The notes beneath the pieces are model-generated. The model was not told the DNA's origin. It did no database searches and was given only the letters and a program-made list of their open reading frames with translations. A program made the translations under genes and the position numbers. This document shows, piece by piece, positions 1 through 13,559 of a stretch of 64,000 nucleotides of DNA (position 1 is its first letter; each line of letters opens with the position of its first letter). The stretch lies in assembly GCF_030272615.1 (NCBI RefSeq), contig NC_081414.1, forward strand, positions 526,421,137 to 526,485,136, given 5' to 3'. The DNA is from Cryptomeria japonica. Its lineage: Eukaryota; Streptophyta; Pinopsida; Cupressales; Cupressaceae.

Positions 1-80
1 ATATGTGAACTCAATAAATAAGGTCATACTGGATTATTTCTCAAAATGAGGCTAGTCAATTAATAGTAAAAAATCTAAAG

Positions 81-135
81 TTTTTTTTTTGGTCGATAAT
101 ATAGTTTTTTTGTATTAATATAAGAATAAGAAGTT
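81..135 (-). repeat. Candidate LINE 3' terminus (poly-T tract)
   Basis: A run of ten T is followed by a GATAA-type motif, a second T run and a TATTAATAT motif. The same arrangement occurs at 19,099, where it looks like the reverse-oriented poly(A) end of a plant LINE. It could be the 3' end of the LINE at 1.5-7.4 kb, or of a separate truncated copy. Family assignment is inference. Confidence 0.35.
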
Positions 136-329
136 TACATTACAAAAGTGGCCTATCTTAAGCCCAGAATATTACATGCATTCTTGATTGATATCTGCCT
201 ACCCCTATACATAGCATAAACATTGATAAAAGAAACTGAAACCTAAACTCCTGAAAGGATTTGGACAACAAAAAACTGGTTTCACCACCCATATCAACTA
301 AACTTTCCTACTAATGTAATGTGTCCATA

Positions 330-1040
330 TCAACATTTAAAATTCCACTCCAGGGAGGGCTGAAATCTGCATCTATGAAAGAACCTGAGAAACAAAAAAT
401 TGCTGACAAAAACTCTCCTATTCAACCGGAGGAGAAAAAACCTCAAACGTGCAAACTTCAATCCTAAGTTGGTTGCTGTCTCACACTTTGTCATTTCCTT
501 GGAATGAAAATCAAATACCATGGCCTCCGCATCTCCTACGCACAAAGATGTGTTCTGATAGCTTCCACCAACGAATTCCATTCCACCTAGATATGACTTA
601 GATAAAGTCTTTGGTTTACCATATTTGGCCATCGCACAAAAGGAACAAACCCCAACTCTTCCACTATGATCTGGCTCTCAAAGAATTCGCCAAAATCAAA
701 CCCATGTCCCGAGTACGCCCATTCAAGAATAGAGTCCATTATAAATATTAAATACTCAAAAAGTAAATTCATAACCCAACGAATGTCCTCCTCGGTAATC
801 CCCAATTTCAGGCCCCAGGCCAAAACCATCGTAGCTATATCCACATTGCATTTCCAATGGTGAGTAGCTTGCTGGAAGAAATAACCCAATGTCCCCTGCA
901 CCGCATTTATCACCTCCTTTGATGGGCACTTGAGAAGTAGCTTGAGTCTTCAATTTTTAACCGGCCCATAAAGTGCTTTCTGTCGCTTCTGCATTTGGAA
1001 GGTAAACGTGGCCTCCATCCAACCACTGAACAACACCTGC
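330..1040 (-). pseudogene. Unrecognised gene-like exon fragment, broken
   Basis: On the minus strand an acceptor-like sequence (pyrimidine-rich, ending GTGCAG) near 1,040 is followed by a reading frame running to 587. It has one in-frame TGA near 951 and continues after an apparent frameshift near 625 in another frame to about 330. The protein is of ordinary composition with Trp/Phe-rich helical stretches (around WMEATFTFQMQKRQK, then HHWKCNVDIATMVLAWGLK and ITEEDIRWVMNLLFEYL), unlike the LINE proteins next to it. I do not recognise the family. It could be an exon of a decayed host gene or a captured fragment. The reading-frame continuity and protein-like composition are seen; everything about function is unknown. 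Confidence 0.35.
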
Positions 1041-1489
1041 ACATAAAAACAAAAAAAGACAACCAACAAAAGAATGATGATAAGCAACAAGTTTGGCTTC
1101 TTTAAAAAGAAAGTCGGTTCGTGCGAGTAATCAATCACATTACTGCCACGACCCTCGATATTAAATACTTGACGCTGTGAACATAACGTCACCACCCGCT
1201 CTCATAGATAAATTCATTATAACTGGGAGCTTGTTGTAAGGAACCACATGTTTCGATTCACATTACTGCCACCACTGCCATCATACATGCACACCATTTT
1301 CAAAAAAACTGAGGAGCAACACACTTAAACTACCAATCATTACAAAGCAAGGATTAAGGACATAAAATTTGTGTTACACACAAATCACACTTGCACTCAG
1401 AAACCAAAGACTATCAGATGTTGTTTTGTAGACATGTGTTGACACTATCTTGTCAACATATAAATTTCATTTTGAAATAATAGAAAAAT
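1041..1489. other. Non-coding stretch, 3' side of LINE
   Basis: No gene seen. A perfect 8-bp inverted repeat (TGTTGACA / TGTCAACA, 6-base loop) lies at 1437-1458. The stretch may be LINE 3' UTR or intron of the neighbouring fragment. Confidence 0.4.
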
Positions 1490-4400
1490 TTATTCTAAAT
1501 CCAACTTGCCATCAAAAAATTCAAAAAAAGTATCCTCTACTTGATTAAAAGACAGGGCCCATTTAGACAATTTGTCTGCCACTGTATTACCCTCCCATCT
1601 GATATGGCTAACCATGACTTCTTCAAAATGATTCAAATCCTCTAAAATTAGTGAAATAAAATTTTGTAGATGCCATGCTTTAATTTCACCATTTTTTATG
1701 GCTTGGCTTATGATCACTAAATCCCCTTCCAGATGTAGTTTTTTAATCCTCATATTCCGAGCACATCGAGTTGTCAGCCATGTTGCATATGCTTCTGATT
1801 CATTGTTGGTGCCTTGCTTTATATGTTGAGCTCCCAATTTTACAATGCTGCCACTGTGATCCTGAAACACCACTCCCACACCTGACAGACCCCCTCCACG
1901 TTGAGAAACACCATCAAAATTGGCTTTGATCCACCCCCTCTGGGGTGGAACCCATTCTGTGGGTGAGTTACACTTCTTACTCATCACCCTAGAAGGCCAG
2001 GCCCCATGCCTTATTTTGACATTAGGCCATGGTTTTTGTATTTTCATGTCCTCTATAGTAAATGGGTTTCTCATAGAGTCCATCTAAGAAGTTGCAACCC
2101 CCAAAGTTTCCTCAATTTCCTGATCAAGTCTACTAAACAACCTCCTGACATCCTCAGCCTTGTCTTGGAAGATCCTATGCTTTCTTTCCTTCCAGATTTC
2201 CCATATCACAAGAGATGGGCATATGTTCCATATACTTGAAAAAGTTTATTTCTTGTTTAGTCTTGGCCAACTATCAAAAATATCTTTGAGATAATTTGGC
2301 AATGGGCCTTGCCACTGCAATTTTCCTTTCACCATAATCCAACATTTTTGTGCTATCTTGCATTGTAACAAAAGGTGGTCAAGATCCTCTTTAGCTTCCC
2401 CGCACATTAAGCACTTGGTCGGTCCTGCCAAACCTAGCCTTTTCCTCCTCTCACCCATAAGTATTCTCCCTTTTAGAGTCAGCCATGCAAACACCCCTGC
2501 TTTGGGTAAACAATGTTTATGCCAAATTAAACCATTAGCTGTTGTGTTATCTTCCACCATGCCTTCCAAAATCCTATAGCCTAATTAACTGAGTAGTTAC
2601 CGTCTTTAGAACCACACCAAATTACTCTATCCTCACCTTTTGTGAGGTAAACATTTCTCTAATCCAAAACTTGTTTTAAAAGAACTTGTTGTTGTTCCGA
2701 TAGAGCTATGTCTAAGAGGTCTTTTCAGCATCAGACTTCACCCGAGTGACTTTGTTTAATCACCAAATAGTCACTGACCTTGTCACCCCAGATACTGCAT
2801 AGATGTGATTTTATATCTGAAAAATTAGCCATGTATTTTATAACCAGGTAGGCCGCCCAAGAGTCATCCCAAAATTTAGCTGAATTTCCATTGCCAATGT
2901 GCCATGTAAGATGGTCTAGTAAGAACTTTCCTACTACTCACTATGAAGTTCCAAATAGCAGATCCCCTGGGGGGATTTTTGATTGTGAATATTCCGTGAT
3001 TCTCCATTGAGTCCAAATATTTGGCCCTCATAACCTTAACCCATAGTTGATTTGGGTTAGCATAAATGCTCCAAGAGAGTTTAGCTCCCAAAGCCTCATT
3101 CATGATTTTCCAATTCCTAAGCCCAACACCACCCTTCACTTTAGAGCTACAAACTTTTTCCAGGCCAACAAAGGGATTTTATCTTGTTCATTAGCTCCAT
3201 TCTAGAAAAAATTTCTCATTTTTTGTTTAATCACATTAATGATTTTATTGGGAATTTTTAGGCACGCCATTGAAAATATGGGGATAGCAGAGACAATTGT
3301 TTTAAGCATCAAAATTTTGCCTGCCAAAGTTAGCCATTTACTTTTCCAGCCCTCCAGTTTGTTGAAGCAACTTTCTACCAGATTTTTCCTTATTGCTGAC
3401 TTATTGGCTCCTCCAAAAAGGGGGATGCCTAGAAATTTACTTGGTAAAGTTCCCAACTTCATGCCAAGTATTCTGTTGATTTCCCTTTGTTTAAGAGGTG
3501 GAGTATTGAAAAAAAATATCTTAGATTTGAGCCAGTTCACTCTTTGACCTGACACTTGTTCATATCTATCAATCACATGTTTAACTACTTGAGCTTCCCT
3601 TGCCGAAGCCTCTCCGGCTAGAAATGTATCATTAGCAAATTGCAGGTGAGTCAAAGGATCCACCCCTGCAACAAACCTTATACCCTTCCATCGACTAGCT
3701 CTACAATCTTTGGAAATCGTACACCCCAACACCTCTGCCATTATAATGGACATAAAAGGAGACAATGGGTCCCCCTATCTTAAACCCTTATTGGATGAGA
3801 AGAAACCTTAAGGGCTCCCATTGATAAGAACTGAGAACTAAGGGGATTTGATACAACTTTCTGTCCAGGCTATCTAAACCAGGTCAAAGCCAAATTTTGC
3901 TAGGACTTTTAAGAGGAAGTCTCTATTAACTTTGTCATAGGCTTTCCTTATATCCACTTTTATCATCATATTCTCCTTCTTAGATAAATGGATGGAGTGG
4001 ATTGCCTCATGTGCCAAAATGATACCTTCATATATGGATGTCCCAGGATCAAAACCACTCTGTTCTGGGGAAATAACCTCTTCCAAGATACATTTTAATC
4101 TATTTGCTATCAACTTATAGATCACTTTGTAGATTGCGTTGCACAAAGAGATGGGCCTGAAGTCATATAAGGTGGATATGTTTTTCTTTTTCAGAATCAA
4201 AGCTATGAATGTATTGTTAAAGTCCTTAAGGATAAAACCACATGTTCTTGACTCCACAACTTCCCATAGATCATTTGCCAGAATGTCCTAGAAATGTTGA
4301 AAGAAAAGAGCAGGGAACCCATCCGGCCCTGGGGCTTTGTTTTCTCCCATGCCAAAAAATGCAGCCTTTACCTCCTCCAAAGACACAACCCTTAGTAACA

Positions 4401-5714
4401 TTTTGTTATGTTGTTCCTTCACACAGGTGGGTATGATGTCCATGATAGAATGCAGATCATGGTCTTCCATTACCTCTCCATTGAAAGAACTTGAAAAGTA
4501 GTTCACAACCTCCCTGTTAATGAATTCCTGGTCTGTTAGCACCTCCCCCTCCATATGGTGTATTGAAAAGATCTTGTTATAATTTCTCCTTACCTTTACA
4601 GAGTTGTAGAAAAATTTAGTATTCCTATCACCCCCTTCTTCAGCCAAGTTTCATGGGATTTCTGCCTCCAAAAAGTTTCTTCTCTTGCTAAGAAATCAGA
4701 GTACACCTTATTTAGTTGCTTCTCTCAAGAAAGAAGATTCATCCATGCCTTGTTGAATAGTTTGTTTGTGTAGTTTTTTAACTCTTCCTCTAATCCCAAC
4801 TTCTCATTGAAAATATTTTTGAAAGACTCTCTATTCCACTTTTTTAATTGTTCTTTAACAAATTGGAGTTTTTTGAAGAACATAAAAGCTTTGTTACCGG
4901 GACTTTCAGGGGATTTTTTCCACCACATCTCCATCAAAGATCTTATATTGTTATCCATCAGCCACATAGCTTCAAATTTGAAAGGGCATCTATCAGGGGA
5001 TTTTTCATCCTGAATTTGGATGCCAATGGGATAATGATCTGAGCCCGTTAAGGATAAAATATCAGCAATACATGTCCATGGGTGAGAAGACCAATCACCT
5101 ACTACAAAATTTTTGTCAAGTCTTTCTGCGATGTTTAAGAAACCAATTCTTTTGTTTGTCCACGTGTATTCCTCAATTTTGAAAGGGATTTCTATTAATC
5201 CCAACTCTGTGATGAAAGAGCTAAAATCTATGTTACTTTTCCGTATCCAACCATTGCCACCCATTTTGTAAGATGGTCTAATTAACACATTGAATTCCCC
5301 ACGTATAAGGAAAGGTGTTTCAATATCTTGTTTAAGGCATTCAGAAATATCATTCCACAACTATTTTTTTAAGGAGGGGCTATTTGGTCCACAAACATTG
5401 ATTAAAAGCAATTGCATCTAAAGTTTTTTCGAGAAAACTCTCACCCATTGCCACCAATTTCCTTGGCTCATATTGTTAACTTCCACTAAAGACTCATTCC
5501 ATAAAATGGCTAAACCACCTGAGGCTCCTTGAGCTTCAATTAAGACACGTTTCCATTTTTTAAATCTACTATAAAAGGTATCAAAATCTTCAGACTTAAT
5601 TTTGGTTTCCTGTAAGCAAACGAGTTCTGGGTGAAACTGATCAAGGCATCTCTTAATCAGTCTAACCTTGTCAGGGGCATTGCAGGCCTTGACATTCCAT
5701 GAAAGGAACCTCAT
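1490..5714 (-). pseudogene. LINE ORF2: endonuclease, reverse transcriptase, RNase H; broken
   Basis: ORF2 supplies nicking and target-primed reverse transcription. The start at 5,714 gives MRFLSWNVKA, the typical APE endonuclease beginning, with LVCLQETK and later SDHYPI intact. The usual GDFN motif reads RGEFNV near 5,310, so a catalytic Asp is Glu. RT follows between about 4,350 and 3,200, with ENKAPGPDGF, DFRPISLCNAIYK and VDIRKAYDKV present. GDPLSPF near 3,770 is preceded by a stop where Gln is usual. The active site reads FANDT near 3,640 instead of FADD. The zf-RVT segment (CLMCGEAKEDLDHLLLQC) is near 2,400. RNase H (2,083-1,490) keeps FDG, NNESEA, EGD and NTVADKL. The frame shifts between 4,725 and 4,647 and between 3,202 and 3,139, with several stops besides. 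Confidence 0.9.
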
Positions 5715-7432
5715 TGCTTCTGGGAAGAGACCACGTCCCTTCTTGATCTAAGTCTGAGTTTACTTTGGCCAGCAACACTACCTGCAATCTCCATTCTAAC
5801 TCTATTGGATTTGGTCCTCTTTTCTTACTTGTACCTGTCTTTACTTTAGCATTTGGAGCCAAAGTCATTTCCAGAGATATCCTGTCTAGAACCCCTCCTA
5901 GAGAAAGCATCCTCTCCCTCTAGATTATCAGATAGATCTCCCTTTGAATCTAACAAAACCAAGTCACCTCCACTATCTTTCACCCCTTCAAAGGATGCAT
6001 CTAGGTTTCATATGGGTGAAATTTGAATGTCCTTGAATACCATTTCCTCCAATATTTGAACAACTGTCTGAGGTGGAGAAGAAATCCTGTCGTCTTGTAA
6101 GTGTGTCTATTCTTGAGGCACCTCATTATGTCCTCTATTCATGCCCTCCACCTGAGTCTCTAGGACCATTATCTCTTCCTCATATGCTATGGTGCTAGTT
6201 TGAGATACTTGTGAGGAGAAGTTGCCTTCATTTTTGAGATGGTCAGCATTTCGCTGATGTTTCCCCATTGGGGTTTTATTCAAAATACTTAAACCAGTAT
6301 CAGGGACCCAGCTGTTCACCATTGCACCCTTCACATTACTCTATGTTTGAGGATCACTTCCTTGGTTTTGGATCTCTCTAAACAAAGAATCTGACCTGTC
6401 TGTGATTGCTAGGGGTTTCAACTGCATTGTAGCTAATTCTGATGCAAATAGATCATCAATAATCCCTTTCCTGGAACAAAAAGAGGATACTGTGTTCAAT
6501 TCAGTCACATTTCCCTTCTTGAATTGCTAAAGGACATCCCAATCCAAGGCTTCCCATTGATGTTCCCAATCCTTGGATTTTGATAGTCTTATTATATCCT
6601 CCGCCAAACCATCATGCACTTTAGAATTTCCTTTGTCTCCAATTTTGCAATCCCCTTTAGTGTGAGCAAAGGAATTACAGTTTGAGCATGATTCCATCCT
6701 TTCTTCAAGGACTACCTTCGGTGTCTAGATCCCTGAACCAGTTTTGATTTTTAGGGTATCCGATAAATGATGGACCGAATCCTAATCAATGCATATCTGC
6801 GAGACCATACTGAAATCCATAGGGTCTATAAATTCCTCAGCTTTTCTAAAAATTCTTAGGTTTTCCCCTATTCTCCTTAGGGTTTCTGTGTTCTTGTATT
6901 CATGAGGCAACCCTGTAAATTTAAGCCATAATGACACCCTATTAATGGTTTTTGTGTTTGGGTTGAAGTTTAGCTTCCATTTGAGAATATTAAAACCTTT
7001 TCCATCCATAAAGAAAGGTCCATTGTCAAGAATCCAATTCCTATCCATACTAGATGAGCATATTACTAGGAAAAACCCATTTTCCATTGTTTTAAGTTCT
7101 ACACCCTCCCCCCAAATAGAATTGCACCATGCCCTGATTTTTGACAAAGATGACCATGAGCCCCCCCATTTTAGGAAGAGAGCGTTTTCATTAAGAAATC
7201 TAGTATTTTCACACCATTCTTCATTCGAGATTTCAATATTTAGGATTCTATTGTAGATTGAGTTTGGGCATACCTCTAAAAATTTCACAGCTTCACTCGA
7301 AGGCTTCAGTTTCCAAAATTTCTCCTACACCATCTTGAAATCCACCTTCTTTTGATTGTTTAGATCCTCATACCCTCTGAATCTTGTGTTGCTCCATTCC
7401 CTGTCATTTCGTTTATTAACTTCCATCGCCAT
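5671..7432 (-). pseudogene. LINE ORF1 (DUF4283 plus CCHC zinc knuckle), broken
   Basis: ORF1 of a plant LINE encodes an RNA-binding protein that packages the element RNA. I chose the ATG at 7,432 (MAMEVNK) because the frame continues from there through one TAG near 7,325 into the open stretch 7,288-6,782. That stretch matches the DUF4283 pattern (for example MENGFFLVICSSSMDRNWIL and VSLWLKFTGLPHEYKN). A zinc knuckle, CSNCNSFAHTKGDC (CX2CX4HX4C), follows near 6,650-6,695 in the same frame. Further stops in this frame (6,782, near 6,725, 6,525, 6,340 and 6,107) mostly sit where CAG or TGG codons would fit. A shift then leads into the C-terminal part ending at 5,671, which overlaps the start of ORF2. 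Confidence 0.8.
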
Positions 7433-10400
7433 CCTCCTTTACTGCATAGTCTCTGGACCCTTCCATGGACAAGACTGATTTTTTAATCTGGGTGGTTGTC
7501 TTTGAAATAGCCGTGATTCCATTTCCTATTCCTAGGCCATTTTCCATTGAGCCTGCCACTGTAGTTGAAACCCTCACGACGTCTAAAACCCTACCAAGGT
7601 CTATCTACCATTTTTTACTTCCCACTCTCCTTTCTTGGATATCTAAAGTTTTATTTTTTATTACCTCCTCTCACATTCCAAATAGAATAGTCAATGTTCT
7701 AGGTTTTAAAATTTAGGGACTCCCCTATAAGTAGTTGGACAATCCTCTCTATTTTGGGAAAAATAAGAATGCTTTTGGGATAAATTTATTTCTACTATTC
7801 CAAAAAATTAACTTCATGGAAATGCAAATGACCTACAATGGATAAGAGAGTAACAATGATCAAGGTAGTGTTATTCATTGTCCCTACTTATATGATGTTC
7901 ATTCTCAAAATTTGAGTGGAATTGTATCTAATATTATTAAGTAAATTAGATCTTTTTATGGATAGCAAAAAATGAAAAGAAAAAAGTGCCTCTTTTCGCA
8001 TAGGATAAGTTTTACAAAAGTATATCCTTTTTTTGGGGGACACTAGAGTTCATAACCTTTTAGCTCTAAATACCTTGACATATGTATACCAAATCATATT
8101 CTACATAGCATGTAATAATGTAGGCAAAATATCTAGATTCACAAGATAAACACAAAATATTATTCACTATTAACCTTGATGTAGGTTCCAAAATGGGCAA
8201 TTTTATAACTGAGTAGATAAGTAATCATCCCCCATCTCTCTTGAGTGATCCATAATGAAGAAAAGGCTCTCTTTTGGGATGAATCTTGGAATTATTTCCA
8301 AACCCTAAATAACAAGATAACATTAATAAAAGAAAGATAATTTTAACCTAAACATAGGGTTGTTGGGACTCAATCCAGAAGTAAAAAGATTGCTTGAGTC
8401 CTAGCTCCCTTATGTATTTGGTCTCACTTTTCCCATCATAAATAATTATCTAAGAAAATTCCAAATGGGTCCCCTTTGATCAAATTTACTAAAGCGGTGT
8501 TCCTCTTCATTCCCCATGTTCCCAGAATATGCTAGACATTGTAAAAATCCTAAAATAAATTTTAAGAAATTTCGGGTCACTTTCTATGGACTAGACAAAA
8601 TTTCAAGGTTTTAAAGTTTATCATCCCAACATACATTTCCTTCAACTCCCACCTTTTCCATTTTACATTTTAGGATTTTGTACTTTTTCATCTTGGCATA
8701 ATTTTTGACCCTTACACTAATGTTTTACACTATGTTATCTTTTAGAGATGGTCTTAGTCATTCTTTTCTTTGAATGCTTTATGACATTCATTTCATGGTA
8801 TTGTCAGTTCCTAATCCTTTTCACCAATATAATCTTTAGATTTGGTGATGCAAGAGTACCTTTAACAAGATAATTTTAGCATGGCTTATATTATACTCCT
8901 AATTCCCACTACCCTAAAAATGGTCCTTTCACTTTTTACACTTGTTAAATTTTTAATAACTCTCAAGGCTCTAAAAAAGTTCAAGATCAAAGTTACAATG
9001 GAGGGTTGCAAAAACTATGGATCAATGGGTTCATGAGTTCACGAATCGCAAAATAAAAAACAATATTTTGCACTTTCTATAATTTTTATAATGTTGTAAA
9101 GTTTTTATAGACTACCAAACTTCTTCTATTCATCCAACCTCATTTCGTAATTTGTGATCCCACGCAGAATTATTGCAAGGTCTATCAAGACCCTTCATTC
9201 CTCCATTCCATAAATTTGTGTGTTTTTAATGGACTTTAGCTTCTCGTGTTTCCTTTTATTTCTTGACATCTCATCCTCTTTCACATCCCCACAATATTTC
9301 ATTTCATCTCCTTTGTAAACTTTTGAGGTTCATTTTAACTTCTTCCATTTCCCACCCATGTCCTCCACTTCTCACCTAAATTTCTAAATGATTTAATTAC
9401 ACCATTTCTAATCCCTCGTGCACAGTTATTTTCTACGTCTAATCATATTAAACCTCCATTTCCTCAATTCTTTCCCACATTTTCTCCTATTCCTCTATTA
9501 CAAAATCCTATTACACTTCGAAACTTCCTCTAATCATGACTTTCCATCCTTTATTCTCTCACATTCTCTTCAAACTTTTCATCCAGATTTCCAATATAAT
9601 TTTATAATTCCATCCTAATGAGTTATCCTAATGTCCACTTCCTCATTTAATTCCCATAATTTTTCTTAATTCATCTTATGTTAGTTTATTCTTGTGTGAA
9701 GTTCAAGTTGACTTCTAAAAATTGTATTTCCACCCAAGAATCTTGTCCTAATGTCTAGGTTTTTATTTTTCTTCCGAATTTCTCCATATTTCATACTTGC
9801 CTTGTTCACCTCTTTTGTGGAGTTTTGATGTAATATCAAATATTTTGTTTTTATTTCTAGTTTTGACATTCCATCCCACATCAAATCCCCACATTTCTCC
9901 CTACTCACCTTAACCACTCCCAGATCTTCTTGAGATAATATTAGTAACTCTATTTGACTCTTGTAACTACTCCATAAATATTTTACCACATAAAAACCAA
10001 TGTTCATCGTAAGGGCACATATTCTCTTGCAATATCATTCAAGGATGATGACGGTGACCATACTATATCATTGATATAAAGGTTGAGTTCTAGATGTAGG
10101 TAATCTTCACACAAGCTCAAATTTGCCTATATAATGGATTCTGAGGGATTTTTTATTCTCACATTCCACATTTGTGACCTCTATTTCTTAATCAAAATCT
10201 CATGAGTGATTAGCATGAACAAAGAACTATGTATATCAATTCAATTGTAATTCAAAAGGTTGGTTGTTTTTGCATTCCCATGTGTCTGCAAATGCCAAAC
10301 AAATTCGAGGGTTTCAACCCTTGCAATTCTAGTCACCTTTAGATAAAAATATTTTTTAGATATCAAAATGTAACTAATTTTATAACTGAATGTCTCCTTG

Positions 10401-10467
10401 GCCATTTTTAGATCTTCAGGTGAAATTTGAAGTGACAAATTGTGAGAACTTTTCTAGCTTAGGGTTT
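7433..10467. other. AT-rich stretch without recognisable genes
   Basis: Only short random ORFs with biased composition are present on either strand. The first few hundred bases may include the LINE 5' UTR. I saw no LTR ends, protein motifs or tandem arrays. Confidence 0.6.
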
Positions 10468-11106
10468 CTTCTTGTAGTGCCCCTGCATGATTTATAATCT
10501 ATGATGGTTATGATAGATACTAATGGACTCTTCTCACGTCTTGATATTTCTTGTTTCATGCTTTTCTCTTTCATATTTTGAGATACTTCGTCATATAAAT
10601 GGATGCATTGTGATATTTATGATGATGAGTCTATATTTAGGGCTACTTGATGATGTTAGGGTATTCTACTTGATGGAATTTGTGATAATACACTTCTAGG
10701 TGATATGGTTTATGTTCACTTCCTATGATGTCATATCTTGTGCTAACCCTAATTCAAATAATCTCACTTGATATGGATGATAGTTGTTTGATTATATTAT
10801 ATCTATGTTCATGATGTTGGACTATCTACAAGTGTGTAAGTGATGATATCACATCACTCATCATGAGAAGGATGATGTTGTGCAAGTATTGGGAATTGAC
10901 TCCACCTGGTCCCACACATTTGAGTGTGCTTCCTTTCCCAATGGTAGTTGATCGGAGGTGACACTAAGGCCCTACCACACTAAACCCTAGTCCATGTCTT
11001 GGATTTGACCCTTGTCTTGATTGCTCGACCTTTGGTTTAACCTCCATTTTGGTTATGTGCAGGTCTTGTGGATGCCTATGGAAGTAATTGTGCTTTATCC
11101 CTTTAA

Positions 11107-11433
11107 CTCTATTTTATTTTATTTGAATTATTAATGATTTATTTTGGTATATGGATAAATATTATTAATCGTAATTTATAAATTAAATGTCTATTTTATA
11201 AGTTTGGGTGCAATTATTCAAATGTCACCCTTTGCATATAATATGTGTATAGTTGTGTTTTATTTCCTTTTATTCTATTTTGATTTATTTAATTTATTTG
11301 AGATTTATTATGATATTAGGTTAATTATTATTAATATTGATTTATTAAATTAATTAAATGTCATTTATATAAGATAAGGTGTAAATTGTAATAATATTAT
11401 CCTTGTATTTATTATGTGTACATTTTGATTATG
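11107..11433. repeat. Diverged tandem duplication of about 160 bp
   Basis: Two adjacent AT-rich units share an ordered set of words: a CTATTTT start, TTATTAAT, AAATTAAATGTC, ATTTATAA-type runs, GGTG-AATT and ATTATGTGTA. They are gapped and diverged. They lie inside the 10.5-14.4 kb element. Confidence 0.5.
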
Positions 11434-12339
11434 TGGTGGTGGATAATATAAATATATGAGTTCCTATTTTCCCACCCTATTTTATAGGGGGAAATTATAG
11501 GATGTATTATTATCATTTTGGAGGCATTAAATAATTAAGGCATAAAACAAACCTTGGCATATATTTCTGTTCTAAAGTGAGTTTTGATTAATGTTTTAAT
11601 TTGGTTGGTTTGGGAAATTGGTTGTTTCTCGTACAAACACCAACTCCCATTTTGGAATTGGTATTTGTAAAGTAAATGAGAGGAATTTTGGGGTTGTTAA
11701 TGGCTAGTAAAGTTCTGGATATTAGGAGTGGGGTTGTAAATGCATTGGAGATCATTACTGTGTTGATTAGGGAGAGGTTTGGAGTAATCTTGTTGTGAGG
11801 ATTGAGAGAGAGAATTTTGTGTGGCTTTCTGGAGTTTTTGTTGTTGTGAATTAGTTATTTGGAATGGTTGATTGATTTGTTGTTCGTGTGTAATTGTTTG
11901 TGCAAGAGTCATCTTCCATCTCCCTTCTCCATTTCTTCAAACTTCCAGGTTGGAATTTGTATGCCACTTCAATTTTTAAGGTTTTAAATGGATTTTCATG
12001 TTGAAAGGACTATCTTCTTTGTGTTTTATATGCCTTGTTTTCATATTGAAAAGTTATTGCATCCATTTTTATTCATTGGTTTGGAAATGTATTGGTGTTG
12101 TCTTCATTGCTTATTTATGGACCGTTTATAGGGTTTTGAGTCTTATATATTTTTTTCTTTATCTTGGAATCAAATTTTTGGCACTTCTAGGAATGGGATT
12201 CACCCCTCTCAAATGGGTAATTTTTAGATTTTGCATTTGGAATGGTCTATTTATCGTAATTTGGGTCCAAAGTCACCACTGGGCATCTGTCCCAGTCTCT
12301 TTTGTAAATATGCTAGAACAGGTTGTGTTTGTGCTAAAA

Positions 12340-12440
12340 GATGGTGCAAATTCACTAAAAAGATAGTGAAAATTCCCTAAAAGATATTGTAAATGCACTA
12401 AAAGAATTAGCAAAAGTGCCATAATAAGTGGTAAATGCAC
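12340..12440. repeat. Short degenerate tandem repeat, unit about 22 bp
   Basis: Four to five units of the form (G)TAAATGCACTAAAAGAT occur back to back with substitutions, inside the gene-less LTR-type element. Confidence 0.55.
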
Positions 12441-13544
12441 CACTTCAGGAGTTTGGTCTAGAAACCCTAATTTGGCTTCCCAATTTAGTTTAAGGGACCC
12501 ATCTTGGTCCAAGTCAAATGAGAGGCTTTTTCTTGGGTTAATATCTTCTGTTATGCATTTACAAAGTCTATATGATTGTTTTTTATATGGATTAATGTAT
12601 CTCCATTTTGTTCCATGTGTTCATTCTTTATGGTTCATTGATTTTGCATTCTTGATGATGCCTTGTGAGCAATTGGTTAAATGAATTTTATGTCGACCAA
12701 AAAGTAAGATATACAGTTTATTTTTTATTATAATGTGATGTGAGTTATATGGTCTTATGAGATCTTTTTTGTACAAGTATTAATTATGTATGGATACTTG
12801 CATTTGGATTGGTGGTCATGGGCACAATCCCACGCTTTGATGATTATGATTAAGTGGATTCAGGACTTACCCCTTGATGTTGATTGGGGTCTTATGGAAG
12901 TTCTATATTAATGAGATCTTTATTTATGAGATGTTGTTGAGATGATTCATTATGTGTACAATGGTTTATATTCTATTGTGAACCCATAGTTTAGTGGTGT
13001 CTAGGTGCAAGTTAGGGAGAGTGTCTCTCAAGTGGGTGTCGAGGCCTACAAGTGGTTGCCAGGGAATTTCAATTTGAGTTGGATTAATCAAGTGATAACA
13101 TTAAATTAAATAAATTATAGGTTGGGTAAAGTTCATATTAATAATATAATTGTTGGATCCCTAGTCATGCCTCGTGTGCTCGTATAGACAGAGGATGAGA
13201 TTTCATGGATTGAAGTTTTTCATTTAGACTCAAGATGAGATTGGGAAGGCCTGTATGGTAGATCAAACTTCCTTGCCTTCATGGAAGGATTGTTTGGTTT
13301 TGTATGTGTATTCAAATGAGTGTCAGGGTTTGGAGGGGGTCGAACCTCCAAGAAAACCCATGTTCATGCCATGTGATGACACTCTTCCTAGCCTGGTATC
13401 TTATCCTATGTGGAGTTTTGAAAGCCTTTGGTGAGTTTGTGCTTATGGTTGCTCCTATGTCATGTGGTTATTTGTTTCTTATGTATGTTTGTTCCTTGTG
13501 AGTATTTATATTTCCTTAGTTGTATAGGTGTCATTCCAGGTCAG

Positions 13545-13559
13545 GTGTGTGTGTGTGTG
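13545..13559. repeat. (GT)n microsatellite
   Basis: Uninterrupted GT dinucleotide run within the gene-less LTR-type element. Confidence 0.8.

Larger units (their letters stand above)
1490..7432 (-). mobile_element. Near full-length plant L1-type LINE, inactive
   Basis: The minus strand carries, in order, an ORF1 with DUF4283-like N-terminus and a CCHC knuckle, then an ORF2 with APE-type endonuclease, reverse transcriptase, zf-RVT zinc-binding segment and a terminal RNase H. This is the standard order of plant L1 elements that carry RNase H. There are no LTRs. The 5' boundary upstream of the ORF1 start at 7,432 and the 3' boundary below 1,490 are not resolved; no target-site duplication was found. 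Many in-frame stops and at least two frameshifts show it is a dead copy. Confidence 0.9.

Noticed and set aside
1437-1458. Perfect 8-bp inverted repeat as a terminator or mobile-element end
   Set aside because: Short enough to occur by chance in AT-rich DNA and not at a demonstrable element boundary.
11697-11912. Gln-rich minus-strand ORF of 71 residues
   Set aside because: Short, low complexity, no motif, lies in a gene-less element.
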